Positions 1 through 10,770 of a DNA stretch of 64,000 bases are shown one piece after another; the first letter of the stretch is position 1, and the number at the start of each line of letters is the position of its first letter. Both the position numbers and the translations under genes were made by a program. The stretch lies in assembly GCA_030268105.1 (NCBI GenBank), contig BSDZ01000078.1, positions 6,953,501 through 7,017,500 on the forward strand, given 5' to 3'. The notes below the pieces were generated by a model that was not told the origin of the DNA, searched no databases, and saw only the letters and a list, made by a program, of their open reading frames with translations. Origin of the DNA: Volvox africanus (taxonomy: Eukaryota > Chlorophyta > Chlorophyceae > Chlamydomonadales > Volvocaceae).

Positions 1-493
1 TTCAGCTTGTGGCGAGCATGAAACGCAAACTGCACAGGAAAACTGCATAAGTATGTCCTTTATTGGCCGTTTCATGAAGTCCACTCCTTAAATGTCACTG
101 AATTTGTTGGGGGGGGGAAAGCAAGGTCATTGCTTTGCCAGTAGTTCATGCTCCCAATGTGCAAAGTGGCATCAATCCCAACGGAGGCAACGTGTAATCT
201 GAATATCAAAGCCATGTGCAATGAGCCTGCCCCTGGGCAACCCTGGGTTTTAATTTTGGTTGTTTGCTATGCAGCTATCGAAAAGAATCAGTCTGCCTGT
301 GCTGCCTTGCGGTTGAGGTCAGTGGCTCTTGTGCTTTTTTTCGCCTTTATTTCGCCTTTAACTGTTGCAGCTGTACCCACTTGAATACCGGCAAATGCAG
401 TAGCGGGGCACCTCTTGCGGTTGGAAGAAATCAGCTACGTTCTCGTGTTCCTTCCTCGATGCCCCTCTCCCCATGTGCGATTCCTCATTGCAG

Positions 494-3219
494 ACGCTGG
501 TAGCCCATCGGCGCTTCATGTGCACCATGTGCGGCAAATGTTGCACCGGCGACGGTGAAATCTGGGTGTCCCCTGAGGAGGCTGCCCGCATCGCTCGCCA
601 CCTCAACATGTCGCTGCAGCGGTTCCAGGACACCCACACCAAGCAGTACTCTAAGTACAAGGGCTGGCGAATGCTCAAGACGGGGGAGGGGTCATCGGTG
701 AGTGGGATGGGAGAGGGGTCGCCGTTGGCATACATCCATCTCCTTACCTTCATTGACGATATGTGTATAACCGGGCAAATATTGGAGAGCTTTCTTCTTA
801 CATGTCGGGGCGTTAAGTAGAGGCGCATTATCGGTGTTTTCACGAAGTAGAGGGCTTTTTGCTTTTGCTCGTTGGGGTCTCTCGACTATCGCACCATTTA
901 CCATTTCTGACGCGTGATATCGAATTCACGACTTCATTTGAAAATGTCTCACATTGTCACATCGCCCTCTGGCGCCAAATCCTTAGCCTTCGCCTTGGCT
1001 CTCCATGCCCTGGTATGCTATTGTTCGCATACCAACCTCTTCGTGACCAACCTCTTCGTGACCAACCTCTTCGTGCGCGCCCCTCCACCTGCCTGACCGC
1101 ACCCTCCACCTGCCTGCCAGTCTTGCATCTTTCTGGGACCAGATAATAAGTGTTCCATCCACGCGGTGCGACCCAGTCAATGTTCCACTTACCCCTGGTG
1201 GCCCGAGCTTACGTTCGACAGGGAGTGGGAGTGGGAAAAGGTAGGTGGGACGCCCGAATGGGGGTGATTATGGTGATGGAGAGGCTCTGTCCCCTGAGGA
1301 CACCGGTAGAGGGGTTAGGGAGGCCAAGAAAACGACGTTTTCCCGGCCCCCTGTAGAATCCCATCCTTCCCAGTGAGATGCCAAAAAGCTGAACCATGAC
1401 GGATGCAGTCCATAGGAATCAAGAACCAGCTTATACGAGCTTATTGGCGGCTGATGTAACCAGGGGTTACGAATATACGCTGATAAAACACACGCTGCCC
1501 GGTCGGACCTACAGTAGCTAGGTCTGGTTGAGGCAAGTCTCTGCAGGCACCTGCGCAATCCGGTCCGTTTCTGCGGTCGCAGACATTACTTGAAACAACT
1601 TACACTTGTGCCCTCGCAGGTATGCGAGGCGATACTTTTCTTAGGATTTTCTTAGGGTTACTTTTCTAACATCCTTCGTACGTCCCTGGACTACAAACAG
1701 GCAAATATCTGCGAGGGCTTCGACCACCCGGAAGCAGGACCGCTGGATGTAGAAGAGGCGGCCAAGCAGCTTCGAGAAGCCAATAAGATGACGCAGGTAG
1801 CAGATCTGTTTTGATACCCTATCCTTGTCAGTGGTTTTGATGTTGTTACGCTCGTGCTAGTATGGAGATCATCACGTTGTTCTATTAAGAGTGCCTAAGC
1901 TGGGGAATGCTGAAGGGGAACTCAGCAGTAGGTGGGAAAAGAAGCTAGCCAGATGCAGCATGTTGGGGCGATGGATGGGGGTTGGGACGAGGGGACCCGC
2001 GTATAGTTGGGTTGGTCCTAATCCGCCGTCCGAGGCTGAGGCTGAGGCCGAGGCTGAGGCTGAGGCTGAGGCCGAGGCTGACGCTGAGGCCGAGGCTGAG
2101 GCAGGCAACTGTTTTTGTTGCGCTGTGGGACAGCGCTTGATGGTGGGGCATGACTAGGTAGGTGGATGTCCAGCTTTAGAGCAGAGAGCGTCGGAGGCGC
2201 AATGCGGGCAATGACCAGGAGCTGCCCAGGAGATCCACCAGGAGTGAGTGGCGGGTCGAGGAGTGAATGCAGGAAAATAATAGCAGCAGCAGCAGCAGCA
2301 GCAGCAGCACGGAGGCGTGGAAACCTTGGGTCATGAGGACGTTGCCTGCACGGCAGGCAGCAAGACGTTTTTTATTTTACATCTGTTTCAACCATCTGCA
2401 TACTCGCGATGTCTCTTCTTCGCCTCCCGAACCATCAGCTTCTTCCACGTGTACCCACGGTGTATGTGTAGTCCTGCTTTTGTTTCACTCGAAGTCGTGT
2501 CGGAGTATTGACCCACCCTCATGCCATCTATACGTCGGCCGTCCCAACTGGATGTAGCTGCGGCTGCTGGCGTCGGAAGTGCGGATCTCATCGAAGGTGG
2601 GTGGGAACGCAGGGAATCCAGTTTGTAGGGCCTTCAGCAGTCCCGGACCGGGAGCACCGAAAGGGGGGGGTATAAAGGGGGGGGTACCCACCGAGGGGGG
2701 GATATATTAACACTTTCATCGACTGCCTGCTTTTGTGATTCATCGGTACTTGTGGCCACTTGAGTACTTGCTTTCGTTAATTCCTTCCATTATCATTTTC
2801 TTCCCCTTGCAATCAGTGTGCTCCTCTGGAATTGCGCCTGTCCTTTTCGAAGACGCACTCGATAACATTACTTCATGATTGCAGAATTGCTCATGAATAT
2901 TGTGGGTTGAAGTGCCGAAAAGCGCACTGACCCTAGTGGTTGGTACACTAGCTGGCGGTGCACCTGCTCCCGCCGTATATTTATAAAGCCCCATGGGGGG
3001 TTGCTGCAGGTGGCCGACTGGGCGGACAACGTGCTGCTGTGGGACGATGAACTTGGTGGTGTAGAGCAGCGCCCTGTGGCTGCGGTAAACGGAAAGGGGC
3101 AACAGAAAGGGGGGGCGTCCGGGGGCAAGGGAGGCGGTGGCAGCAGGGATGGTGGCAATATCAGCACGAAGCCAGGAAACGGGGAGCCCCTGAAGGCTGA
3201 CGTGGACAATGATTCATAG
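494..3219 (+). CDS. YkgJ-type CxxCxxCC zinc/iron-chelating domain protein (5' partial)
   Basis: Modelled exons are 494-697, 1121-1240, 1701-1796 and 3010-3219, all phase 0, giving 209 residues and a stop. The first exon carries CTMCGKCC (C-x2-C-x2-CC). The second carries SCIFLG, then C-x9-C ending in VRPSQC, followed by TYPWWPEL. The third has ICEGFDHP and AAKQLREANK. This order is the usual core of the YkgJ family, thought to chelate Zn or Fe; its biochemical role is not established. Exon 1 follows a good acceptor (TTGCAG at 488-493), so the true N-terminus lies upstream, perhaps outside the window. An in-frame ATG at 473 is an alternative start. The C-terminal exon is hydrophilic and Gly/Lys-rich. 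The 1.2 kb last intron holds two microsatellites and could hide a small extra exon. The family call is firm; the ends are not. Confidence 0.8.
1031..1075. repeat. 15-bp tandem repeat, 3 copies
   Basis: The unit ACCAACCTCTTCGTG occurs three times in a row inside the first intron of the YkgJ-type gene. It is followed by a shorter imperfect duplication of CCCTCCACCTGCCTG. It has no coding role. Confidence 0.9.
2032..2102. repeat. GAGGCT/GAGGCC hexanucleotide array
   Basis: About 12 units of GAGGCY lie in the last intron of the YkgJ-type gene. Reading through it gives Glu-Ala or Ala-Ser dipeptide ORFs on both strands, which are artefacts of the repeat. Confidence 0.9.
2282..2309. repeat. (AGC)n microsatellite
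   Basis: Nine AGC units lie in the same intron as the GAGGCY array. Nothing suggests they are translated. Confidence 0.9.
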
Positions 3220-5854
3220 CACGATGGGCGAACGGTGAAAAGGAGTTGTGGCGGGGACCAGTTTGCCGGGCATACATTTCAGCGGTGAATGAACCGAAGT
3301 CGTATTGTGCAATGCTCGGATGCTTGGTTGTATGCTGGCTTGGCTTTCATCGTACGCCTGCCGCTGAGGAAGGAGCCCGTAGGTCCGTAGGTCCGTGAGG
3401 CACATCAGTATTACTTGATGGCGAGTACCTGCCCTTTGGTACTGCTGGCTCAGGTTGGGATGATAATATATCTTGCTGTGGACTGAAGTGCTAGAGACAC
3501 TGATCAGTTGTGATGGTCTACTGTGGGCTCTTTTTAGTGCCTGGCTCTACGTAAGAGAGTCCTGACTCCCTTGGCGCTGGGGACCCCTTGGTCAAAACTG
3601 AAAAGGTCGAAGTGTGACTGGATCGGTGTCGTTCCGGAGTCTGGGGATTCTGGGCTGCCGGGCGTTCAGAATTAAGGGCTCGACGAGACATGATAATGTT
3701 TCCTTTCACGTCCTTTTTTTGCCCGTTCTCCCCCCCTAGCTCAATTTGCTGGCAGGCGGTTCCCGACTTGTGACGTCCTCCATTTAATCGTCTGGGCAAA
3801 TGGACTAGAAAGCCTTATCCGCACGTCTCCAGATGGCTGTACGAAGCAGACACGCATCACTGTGGCAACGTGTTGAAATTGGAGGGAAATCTTGCCCTTC
3901 GTCATTCAGAACAACGTTTCGATCAACACTATGGTTTCTGCACATGGCCGAGCAACGCTTATAAACCTCCAATACGCAAAATTTCCACCTCTATAACCCA
4001 TAGGTAATGATAATTAACCTCAACTTGCGGCTGAAACACATAACAAACGCTAGGGATCGATTTACAGCCAACCGAGCTCTTGGCTTCCCGATTCCGTATA
4101 CTTTAGGTTCTGACATGATGCACCACTTGTAACCCACATGCAGCCGTAGTAACACTAGATATAACATGCACATTACAACTGACTTTATCTGAATGACTTG
4201 GAAACCTCGGCTTTGTGAGTGCTGATGAATGCCGGTTACACAGGGTTACAAGAAGTTTACATGTCGCGGTTTTAGCGTACGATTTCAAGGGCGCAAAAGC
4301 CGAATTTCATCACAAAGGAAGTCGGTTTTATTTACTTGGGGTTGCGAGGTGTTGAAGAACACTATTTCAGGTTCGATTCTAAGAAAGAACGTGAAAAGCG
4401 GACTCGCACTACCATGCTTATTGCCTGAGATAGATAAAGTCCAGGAACAGAATTTAACCGCAAAAGTCACCAGGTCGCGCAGCCAATTTGCAAAAGGATG
4501 TTAGGATACAAGTCGTCTCAGTGAGTTGAACAGAGCGAGATTACCAGTTCCAAAAAAACGTTTAATTGTAGATAAAAATATATGGGTAATTTCTATAAGT
4601 AAGGCAGTATGTATACCGTGGTACTTTCTGTCCGTTGTAGCTGCGGCTTCGTCCACGCTTTGTGCTCTATTCGGGCGTGCTTTCCGGGGTGTTTGCCAGG
4701 CCTTCCGAGCCCCACTCCAGCATGTAACCATCCCGCCGATTCTCATGCATATCAATTTTAATTACATAGCAGTCAATTTTGACATCAGTGGCCAACAAAT
4801 GCTGTGCTCCGATGCGGAATACAGAAAAGAGGCAAGCTGCTTCACTGATTCACTGATTCCAAGAAGCCCCAAAACATCAAAATCTAATCATGGTTAATGA
4901 TTATCATTAGGGAATAGCCATCGTAATTCAAAACTTTTGCAGCGGCTCCTAACTTCCGGCAAAATTCCACAGCAAGGATGACCAAAATATCCAATTCAAT
5001 GGCGCAAGGCACAATCGTTAAACATAGTGCAAATGTTCTGCAATCTTGTGATTAGTGGGTCTGCAGACACGACACGACACGGCAGGGGGGTTTCTGTCGC
5101 CGTACGTGCGACATTTTGATTTTTTCAGGGTAATAGGGTTTGCTTTCTGACTTGAATGGCTTAAATGCAAATATGCTGTTTGAGTTCGATATCACAAGGA
5201 ACAAATCGAATGCTATTCCTCACGATGCCACTCGGCAAAGCTTCCTGAACTGTCTGAGCCTGGGCACCCTGATACATCAATTTAATGGCACGAAGCAAAA
5301 GTAAATACGTTGATGCCATGCCAGGGAAGAGGACTTCATTTCAGAACGGCCTGTTTGCGGAGGTGCGGTGGTGTGGTGATACCAACGTGGACGGCTGATG
5401 TCAACATTATACATCTTAACCTTGGAAGATGTGATGTTCGCGAAACGTCCCCTGGTTGCCAAGGATCTGAACTGAGCTCCTCGCATTCGACACCTGCAGG
5501 AGCAGCTAACGGCCCTCCGGGGAAATACCGGCATCAAGGCGCGTCTCCTTAGAACCTGTTGCTTGGGAGCAGCATCAGATTCCACAACGAGTCCTGCGTA
5601 AGTCTTATGGCTGAAATGGCAATACCGGATGACACGTTTGCGAACGTGTGTGGAGCCGCAAGCCAAGCTAATTCCAAATATTTAACCTATCATGGTTAAC
5701 CTCTAGACTGATGTTAGACGTTTCGTTCCAGCCGGTGAAAACTTCCCGTACACGCGAGCTGGATTATCTCACACCTGGCGGATTGCGGCGGTCTGCGTTG
5801 TGAAAAGGTGGTGCTGCTTCCGGGAGTTTTCGTTCATTTCAGTTATCATTGTGA
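3220..5854. other. Intergenic, no supported gene
   Basis: This stretch of about 2.6 kb is more AT-rich than the flanking genes, particularly from about 3.9 to 5.3 kb. Open frames on both strands are short and show no domain motif or splice-phase continuity. The right end may contain the untranslated leader or an unseen first exon of the kinase gene. No tRNA or clear transposon is visible. Confidence 0.6.
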
Positions 5855-8800
5855 ATGTTTTGCAGGGGACCAAAGCAGCCGGTTGCTGGCGGTTGGGAGG
5901 ACTGTCCCGCTTTTGAGCTGGACCCAGTCACCTCGCGCAATGCATCCGCCGTCGATGGTCTCACAACCCAAGGACGCGGAGCCAAAAATGCCAATCAAGA
6001 TTGCAGCGACAGCCCCAACTGCCTGCAGCCGCGACAGGTACCTGTTGGGGAATCTGAGCAAGCGCAGCTTCGCAGCCGTCCCGACTCTCCTGCCCGTGCC
6101 GCGGCTCTCAAAGCACTTAGTAGCCCTCAGATGCCCATCACTTCCCACGAGATGATGACACCCGTCTTGGCCTTGGACGCTCGAACCGTGGAGCAGGACC
6201 GCGCCACCAGCGGGCCCCGACCTGCATCCCTACGTCCCCACACCCCCACACAAGACAGCGCGGCTGACATGTACAACAGCGACAACGAAAGTCCTCTTCG
6301 CGCCGAATCCCCGTTATCACAGTCCCAGATTCCCGGTCGTCAAATCATGCAGCATCGCGTCGCTGTCCGGTTGCTGGGCCGGCGCGGGGTCTTGCCGGAT
6401 GGCGGCAGGGGCACACCTTCTGGCGTAATGCCCTGCAGCCCCGGCAGCGGGGACGCTGTCCATCAACATCCTCAGCAACAAATGCCGCTGTCACCACAAG
6501 CAGGCGAATGCAACTTCACCCAGCCGGGCTTAATCTCGGGTTCGGGGCTTTTGCCCATCTCCCCGACCTCAGTTCCACACACTGTCAGTACGACGGAGTA
6601 CTACAGCGCCCTCAGCTCCCCTGTCATAGCAGCTGGCGCCTGCCTTGACAGTGGCGGCGGTGGCGGTATGGCCATGGAGACTGCCGTGGAGGTGGACGAG
6701 CGGCTGTGCCTACAAGACGAGGGCTATGACCCGCTGGATGTGCAGGCACCAGGGGGGGGTTACCGCATGTCAGCGCCGGGATTTTCGGTGGAGCGAAACG
6801 CCGTACCAGGGAGGGAGGCGTGGGGAACAAACGCAGACTTCACCCCTGGCGCCGAACGCTCCACCACCATCGACGGCGCCGCTGCAGCTGATGACCTTCT
6901 GATGCGCGTGCGCGGCTCCGACTTCGGAGCGCCTATACCGGTGGCGGTCCACGTGCGTGCACGCGGCCTGCGGGCGACCGCCGGTACAGCCAATGGGGAT
7001 ATGCAGCCGTACCACAGCGGTGGGATCGGCGGCGGTGCGCCCCGCAGTGCCGTCGTCATGGTGGGACCTGACGCCGCCGACGAGGATGTCGTACTGGGTG
7101 GGACGCCGAGGCGCACTCCGCCTCCGGCCTGGTCGGCGGTGGGAAGTCGAGATGAGCTCAGTCAGGAGGAGAAGGAGTGGCTGTTCGGCCAGCCCGGTGG
7201 CATTGGCGGGTTGTCGCCGGTGATGGCATTGGGCGAAGGAGGCGAGGGTCTGGTAGACCTGGTGCGGTTGGAGCTGCCGGGGCGCACGGTGCATCTGGCT
7301 CGGAAGGCGACGAGGACGTGCCTGCCCGCCTTTGCGCTGTCCTCGGGGGGCCCGGGGCCCGCAGTGGCGACCATGCTGGGGTTCCGCTCCCAGCAGCAGG
7401 TCAGCTACCGCTTCCCATTCGAGTTCTTCGACCGGGAAGTGAAGGCCATGAAGGCGGTCAAGGGAAGTGGATTCGTGGTCCGGTTCCAGGTGAGCGGTTG
7501 CGATTGCGGTTGCGGAGTGTGAGTGCGGACGAAGGTTGGTGGCCACACGAGGGGTCTTTCCGTCCGCCGCTAAACAACGTGAGGTTGAGTGAATGTTGGC
7601 GGCTCATTGACGCTCGTAGGCTGCCGCGTACGACCACGAGGCGGGCCAAGGCTTTATTCTAATGGAGGCTGCGCCGTACGGCACCCTGGAAGACCTGCAC
7701 GCGGTGGGTGTTTGGGGGGCTGTTGTGACCACAGCTCGGCTGCTCTGTGTCTCTCTCTCTGTCTCTCTCTCACACGAACACATACACAACACCGCCTATC
7801 TTGTGACCTGTCAGTCCGACATCCAGCTTCCTAAAGTAGGAGTTTGCTTTCCTCGGTACTCTGTCCAACCTCGCGTGCGAAGGTGGTTTAGGACCCGTGC
7901 AGTTTCTGGCTTGAATATGCTGTACCGCTCTTAGAATCATGTTGTCCATTTTCCGTGTCTTTTCCTTTGTCGCTTTCCTTTCGCCTTACGGCTGCCGGAC
8001 TGCGCTGACTCGTCCGCTCAGATTTAACTTGTCTACCGTTGATATCCCCCGCTTCCCGCTTTCATCGTATTGCACCCTCATCCTCTTCAGGCCCTCTGCC
8101 GCAGTCAGCTGCAGCCCGTGCAGCGACAGCGACCTGCGCTGCTGCAACGAGCCTTTGCCAAGCTCAACATTGGAAATGCCAAATCGTCTGCGCCGCCGTC
8201 TCTGTTGGGCGGTTCCGCTGCATGCGGCACAGCATCAGCGGCCGGTATCCCGCAATTGGGAGCTATCCCGCCGCACAGCCCGGCTGGCAGCCTTGGCGGG
8301 GGGGGAGATCGGCCCTCCCCATCACGAGGCTCCGTCGCCGGCAGCGGCCTTGGCTCCCATGGTGTTGCTCCCATGGCGGGACCGGCGGGCCGGGACCATT
8401 TGAACGGCTGCACCAATACTTCAACGGCGGGCCCGGAGCAGGCGACGGTGGCGACAGCGAGACCTCACAACGGTGGCGCCCTCTCGACTTCGCCGTCCAT
8501 TCAGTTTGCGGCGCTTGGTAGCTCCTTGATGAGCACCCGCGCCTTGAGGTATTACGGCGCATGTATGCTGCAGGTAGGTGTAGCGCCGCGGGGTTAGCTG
8601 GTGGCGCCTTTCTTCACCTCTATCTCTAAACCGCTTCATTAACCCTACATTACAGAACTCGCTATCTCAATCCGCAGCTGACGTGGCCCGCTCTGTTTCG
8701 TTTAACTGGATGACTAAACGCACACGTACACAGCTCTTGGGCCGCGCGGGGCTCGCTGTCCGGTTGTGTCCGATTGTGTCCGATTGTGTCCGCTGCCCAA

Positions 8801-10472
8801 TCGGACAAACTGACACGCGGGGTGTTTAAAACGATATCACCCGTGCGGCATCGCCCATTCCTGCCCGTCCCCGGCCAGGCCCTAGTGGCACTGCACGAGG
8901 CGGGTTACGTGTACCGGGACCTTAAGCTTTCTAATATAATGGTCTGCGACGGCGGCCGAGTGCGGCTCACAGACTTTGGCGCCGCCAGCCCCAGCCTCCC
9001 CGACCAGCCGGGGTTATTCGGCGGCGCCGCCGGAACCCGTGCCTACCTGGCTCCCGAGGTCGTGCCCTGGCTGCATGGCACGAAAGGGATGAAGCGCAGC
9101 AGCGGCACCGGGGGAGGCGGTGGCGGTGCAGGTCCGGAGCCGTACACGATCACGGTAGACTCCTGGACGTGGGGCATTGTGATGGTGGAGCTGGCGACGG
9201 GCTGGAGCCTCAAGGTTGGAAGCGCGTTGGGACTTTGGGGGTGGGGGGGGAACGTAGCGCGTGTTTTTGAGGCCAAGCCATCGCGGATCGGCGCTACCTA
9301 GATGTCTTGCAACAATAAGGGCCAGGTGCAAGAGAACGGGAAAGTGGCGAAACTAGTAGGCTAAGAGGTCTTTTAAGGGTTGTTTTTATTTCACGGACCG
9401 TTTCATGCTCTTCTCCATCTTATCCGTGAGCTTATCTCGCATGTCGCCTGCCCGGTGTCCATTTCGACCACCTAAGCAGGAGCTCACGCAGCGCGTCATC
9501 CGCCGCGTGTGCGCGCCCCGGGGCCCCGAGCCGCCCGACCTGCCCACCGACTGCGGGCTGCCGCCAGCTCTCCGGCAGTTGCTCCTCGACCACGTGCTGA
9601 TACGGGACCCGGGGGAGCGGTGGCCCGCGGAGCGCATCCGTACACACCGTTTCTTTGAGGGGCTCGACTGGGGGACATTGGCGGAGATGGAGGGACCACA
9701 CGCACACCTCTTCACGCGAGGGCGCCTCGTGAACACGCCGCCGCAGCCAATGCAGGACGGCCCCGACGCGGTGGCTGCGGCAATGCTGGAAGGGGAGCTG
9801 ATGGCGAATCGGAGAGCCAGTCGGCCCACTGGTCTTGCATCGCCGGCGGCGGTGTCGGCAGCACGCAGCCCGGCGGTTGGCGACGGGATCGGTGGTGGGG
9901 GAATTGGGGTAGCCTTGAGTGAGGCTTCGGAGGGCAGCGCTGTGGTGCCTTTCGGTCAGAGGATGAGTGCGCTAAGCTCCAGTCGTCCGAGTTACAACGG
10001 CGGTGGCGGCGGCGGTGGCGGCGGGCTTCCGAGCCCCATAAGTCCCGGACCATTGAGCCCCAGCGGCGTCCTGGTCTCACCCGCCGGCAATGGCAACGGC
10101 AATGGCCCCGCTGGCTCATGCAGTCGCATCAGCGGCATGATCGGCCCCGTCGTCGTCGGCAGCGGTCGCGCCAGCGGCACAGGCTCGGTCAGTCCGCTGA
10201 GAAGCGGCACAGGAGTACGGCAGAGCTCTACGGGCAACGGCGCCTTTATAGGGCCCGTGGTCGTGACACCGGGAACACGGACGCCCGCTCCGTCCTCCGG
10301 GCAGCTGGGGGTGATGGGTACCAGCGGCGGCGGTAGCCCCGGCAACAGCAATGTTCGTCGTCATACGCTTCACGGCGTGACGGGTTCCAGTCGTCTCTCG
10401 TCCGGAGCCTTCATGGGATATTCACCCGCTGCGCCGCCGCAGGCCCCTCAGCAAGTGGTGGCGGCAGAATGA
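5855..10472 (+). CDS. AGC-like serine/threonine protein kinase, large
   Basis: Modelled exons are 5855-7489, 7620-7703, 8091-8573, 8879-9214 and 9480-10472, all phase 0, about 1176 residues. About 450 low-complexity residues precede the kinase domain. The glycine loop GEGGEG is near residue 460, a Lys in LARKA near 481 and an alpha-C segment [10 protein letters not shown] near 525. The hinge exon reads [14 protein letters not shown]. The catalytic loop is YRDLKLSN (Asp about 748), then TDFG (about 766), LAPE (about 794) and [15 protein letters not shown]. The C-lobe has [19 protein letters not shown] and GLDWGTL, as in AGC kinases, where YRD replaces HRD. Exon 8091-8573 inserts about 150 Gly/Ala/Pro-rich residues between hinge and alpha-E. 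The tail is Gly/Ser-rich. ATG 5855 directly follows a stop, but TTTTGCAG overlaps it, so an upstream exon is possible. Substrate unknown. Confidence 0.82.
8761..8812. repeat. TTGTGTCCGA tandem with inverted TCCGATTG
   Basis: Three near-perfect 10-bp units of TTGTGTCCGA are followed by CAATCGGA, the exact inverse of the TCCGATTG within the array. The whole could form a short hairpin. It lies in the intron between kinase exons 3 and 4. Confidence 0.75.
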
Positions 10473-10695
10473 TGACATTACGATGACGTTAGTCGGGAAT
10501 GATGGAGACTCTCCACCCATCGACCAGCACAGCACAGCACAGCTTGCGTATCTCCTCGCTTGGACCAAGTGAACGGGGGCGAAGGGGCAGCGCTTACATA
10601 TCAATCAAAGCGTATCGCCCAGCACTGGTCTGGCAACCTGTCTTATCAGGTGGCGCAGCAGTGCAGATTAATTTGCGGCCTTCGGGATTTGCGGC

Positions 10696-10770
10696 CTGGT
10701 GCTGGTGCTGGTGCTGGTGCTGGTGCTGGTGCTGGTGCTGGTGCTGGTGCTGGTGCTGGTGCTGGTGCTG
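10696..10770. repeat. GCTGGT hexanucleotide array
   Basis: About 12 tandem copies of GCTGGT lie about 220 bases after the kinase stop, probably in its 3' UTR. All frames through it are open and give Ala-Gly, Trp-Cys or His-Gln repeats, so the apparent ORFs are artefacts. Confidence 0.92.

Noticed and set aside
1031..1117. Short spaced repeats considered as CRISPR-like
   Set aside because: Units are directly adjacent with no unique spacers, and lie in a eukaryotic intron.
1872..2157. Glu-Ala and Ala-Ser repeat ORFs
   Set aside because: They are products of the intronic GAGGCY array.
2521..2589. Possible extra exon of the YkgJ-type gene (RRPSQLDVAAAAGVGSADL)
   Set aside because: It looks protein-like, but no AG acceptor lies between it and the upstream in-frame stop, and the flanking exons already join in phase.
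4330..4400. tRNA-like T-loop word GGTTCGATTCT
   Set aside because: No acceptor stem, D-arm or anticodon arm could be paired around it.
6770..7546. 258-codon minus-strand ORF
   Set aside because: It lies opposite the GC-rich N-terminal kinase exon and shows no motif or splice context.
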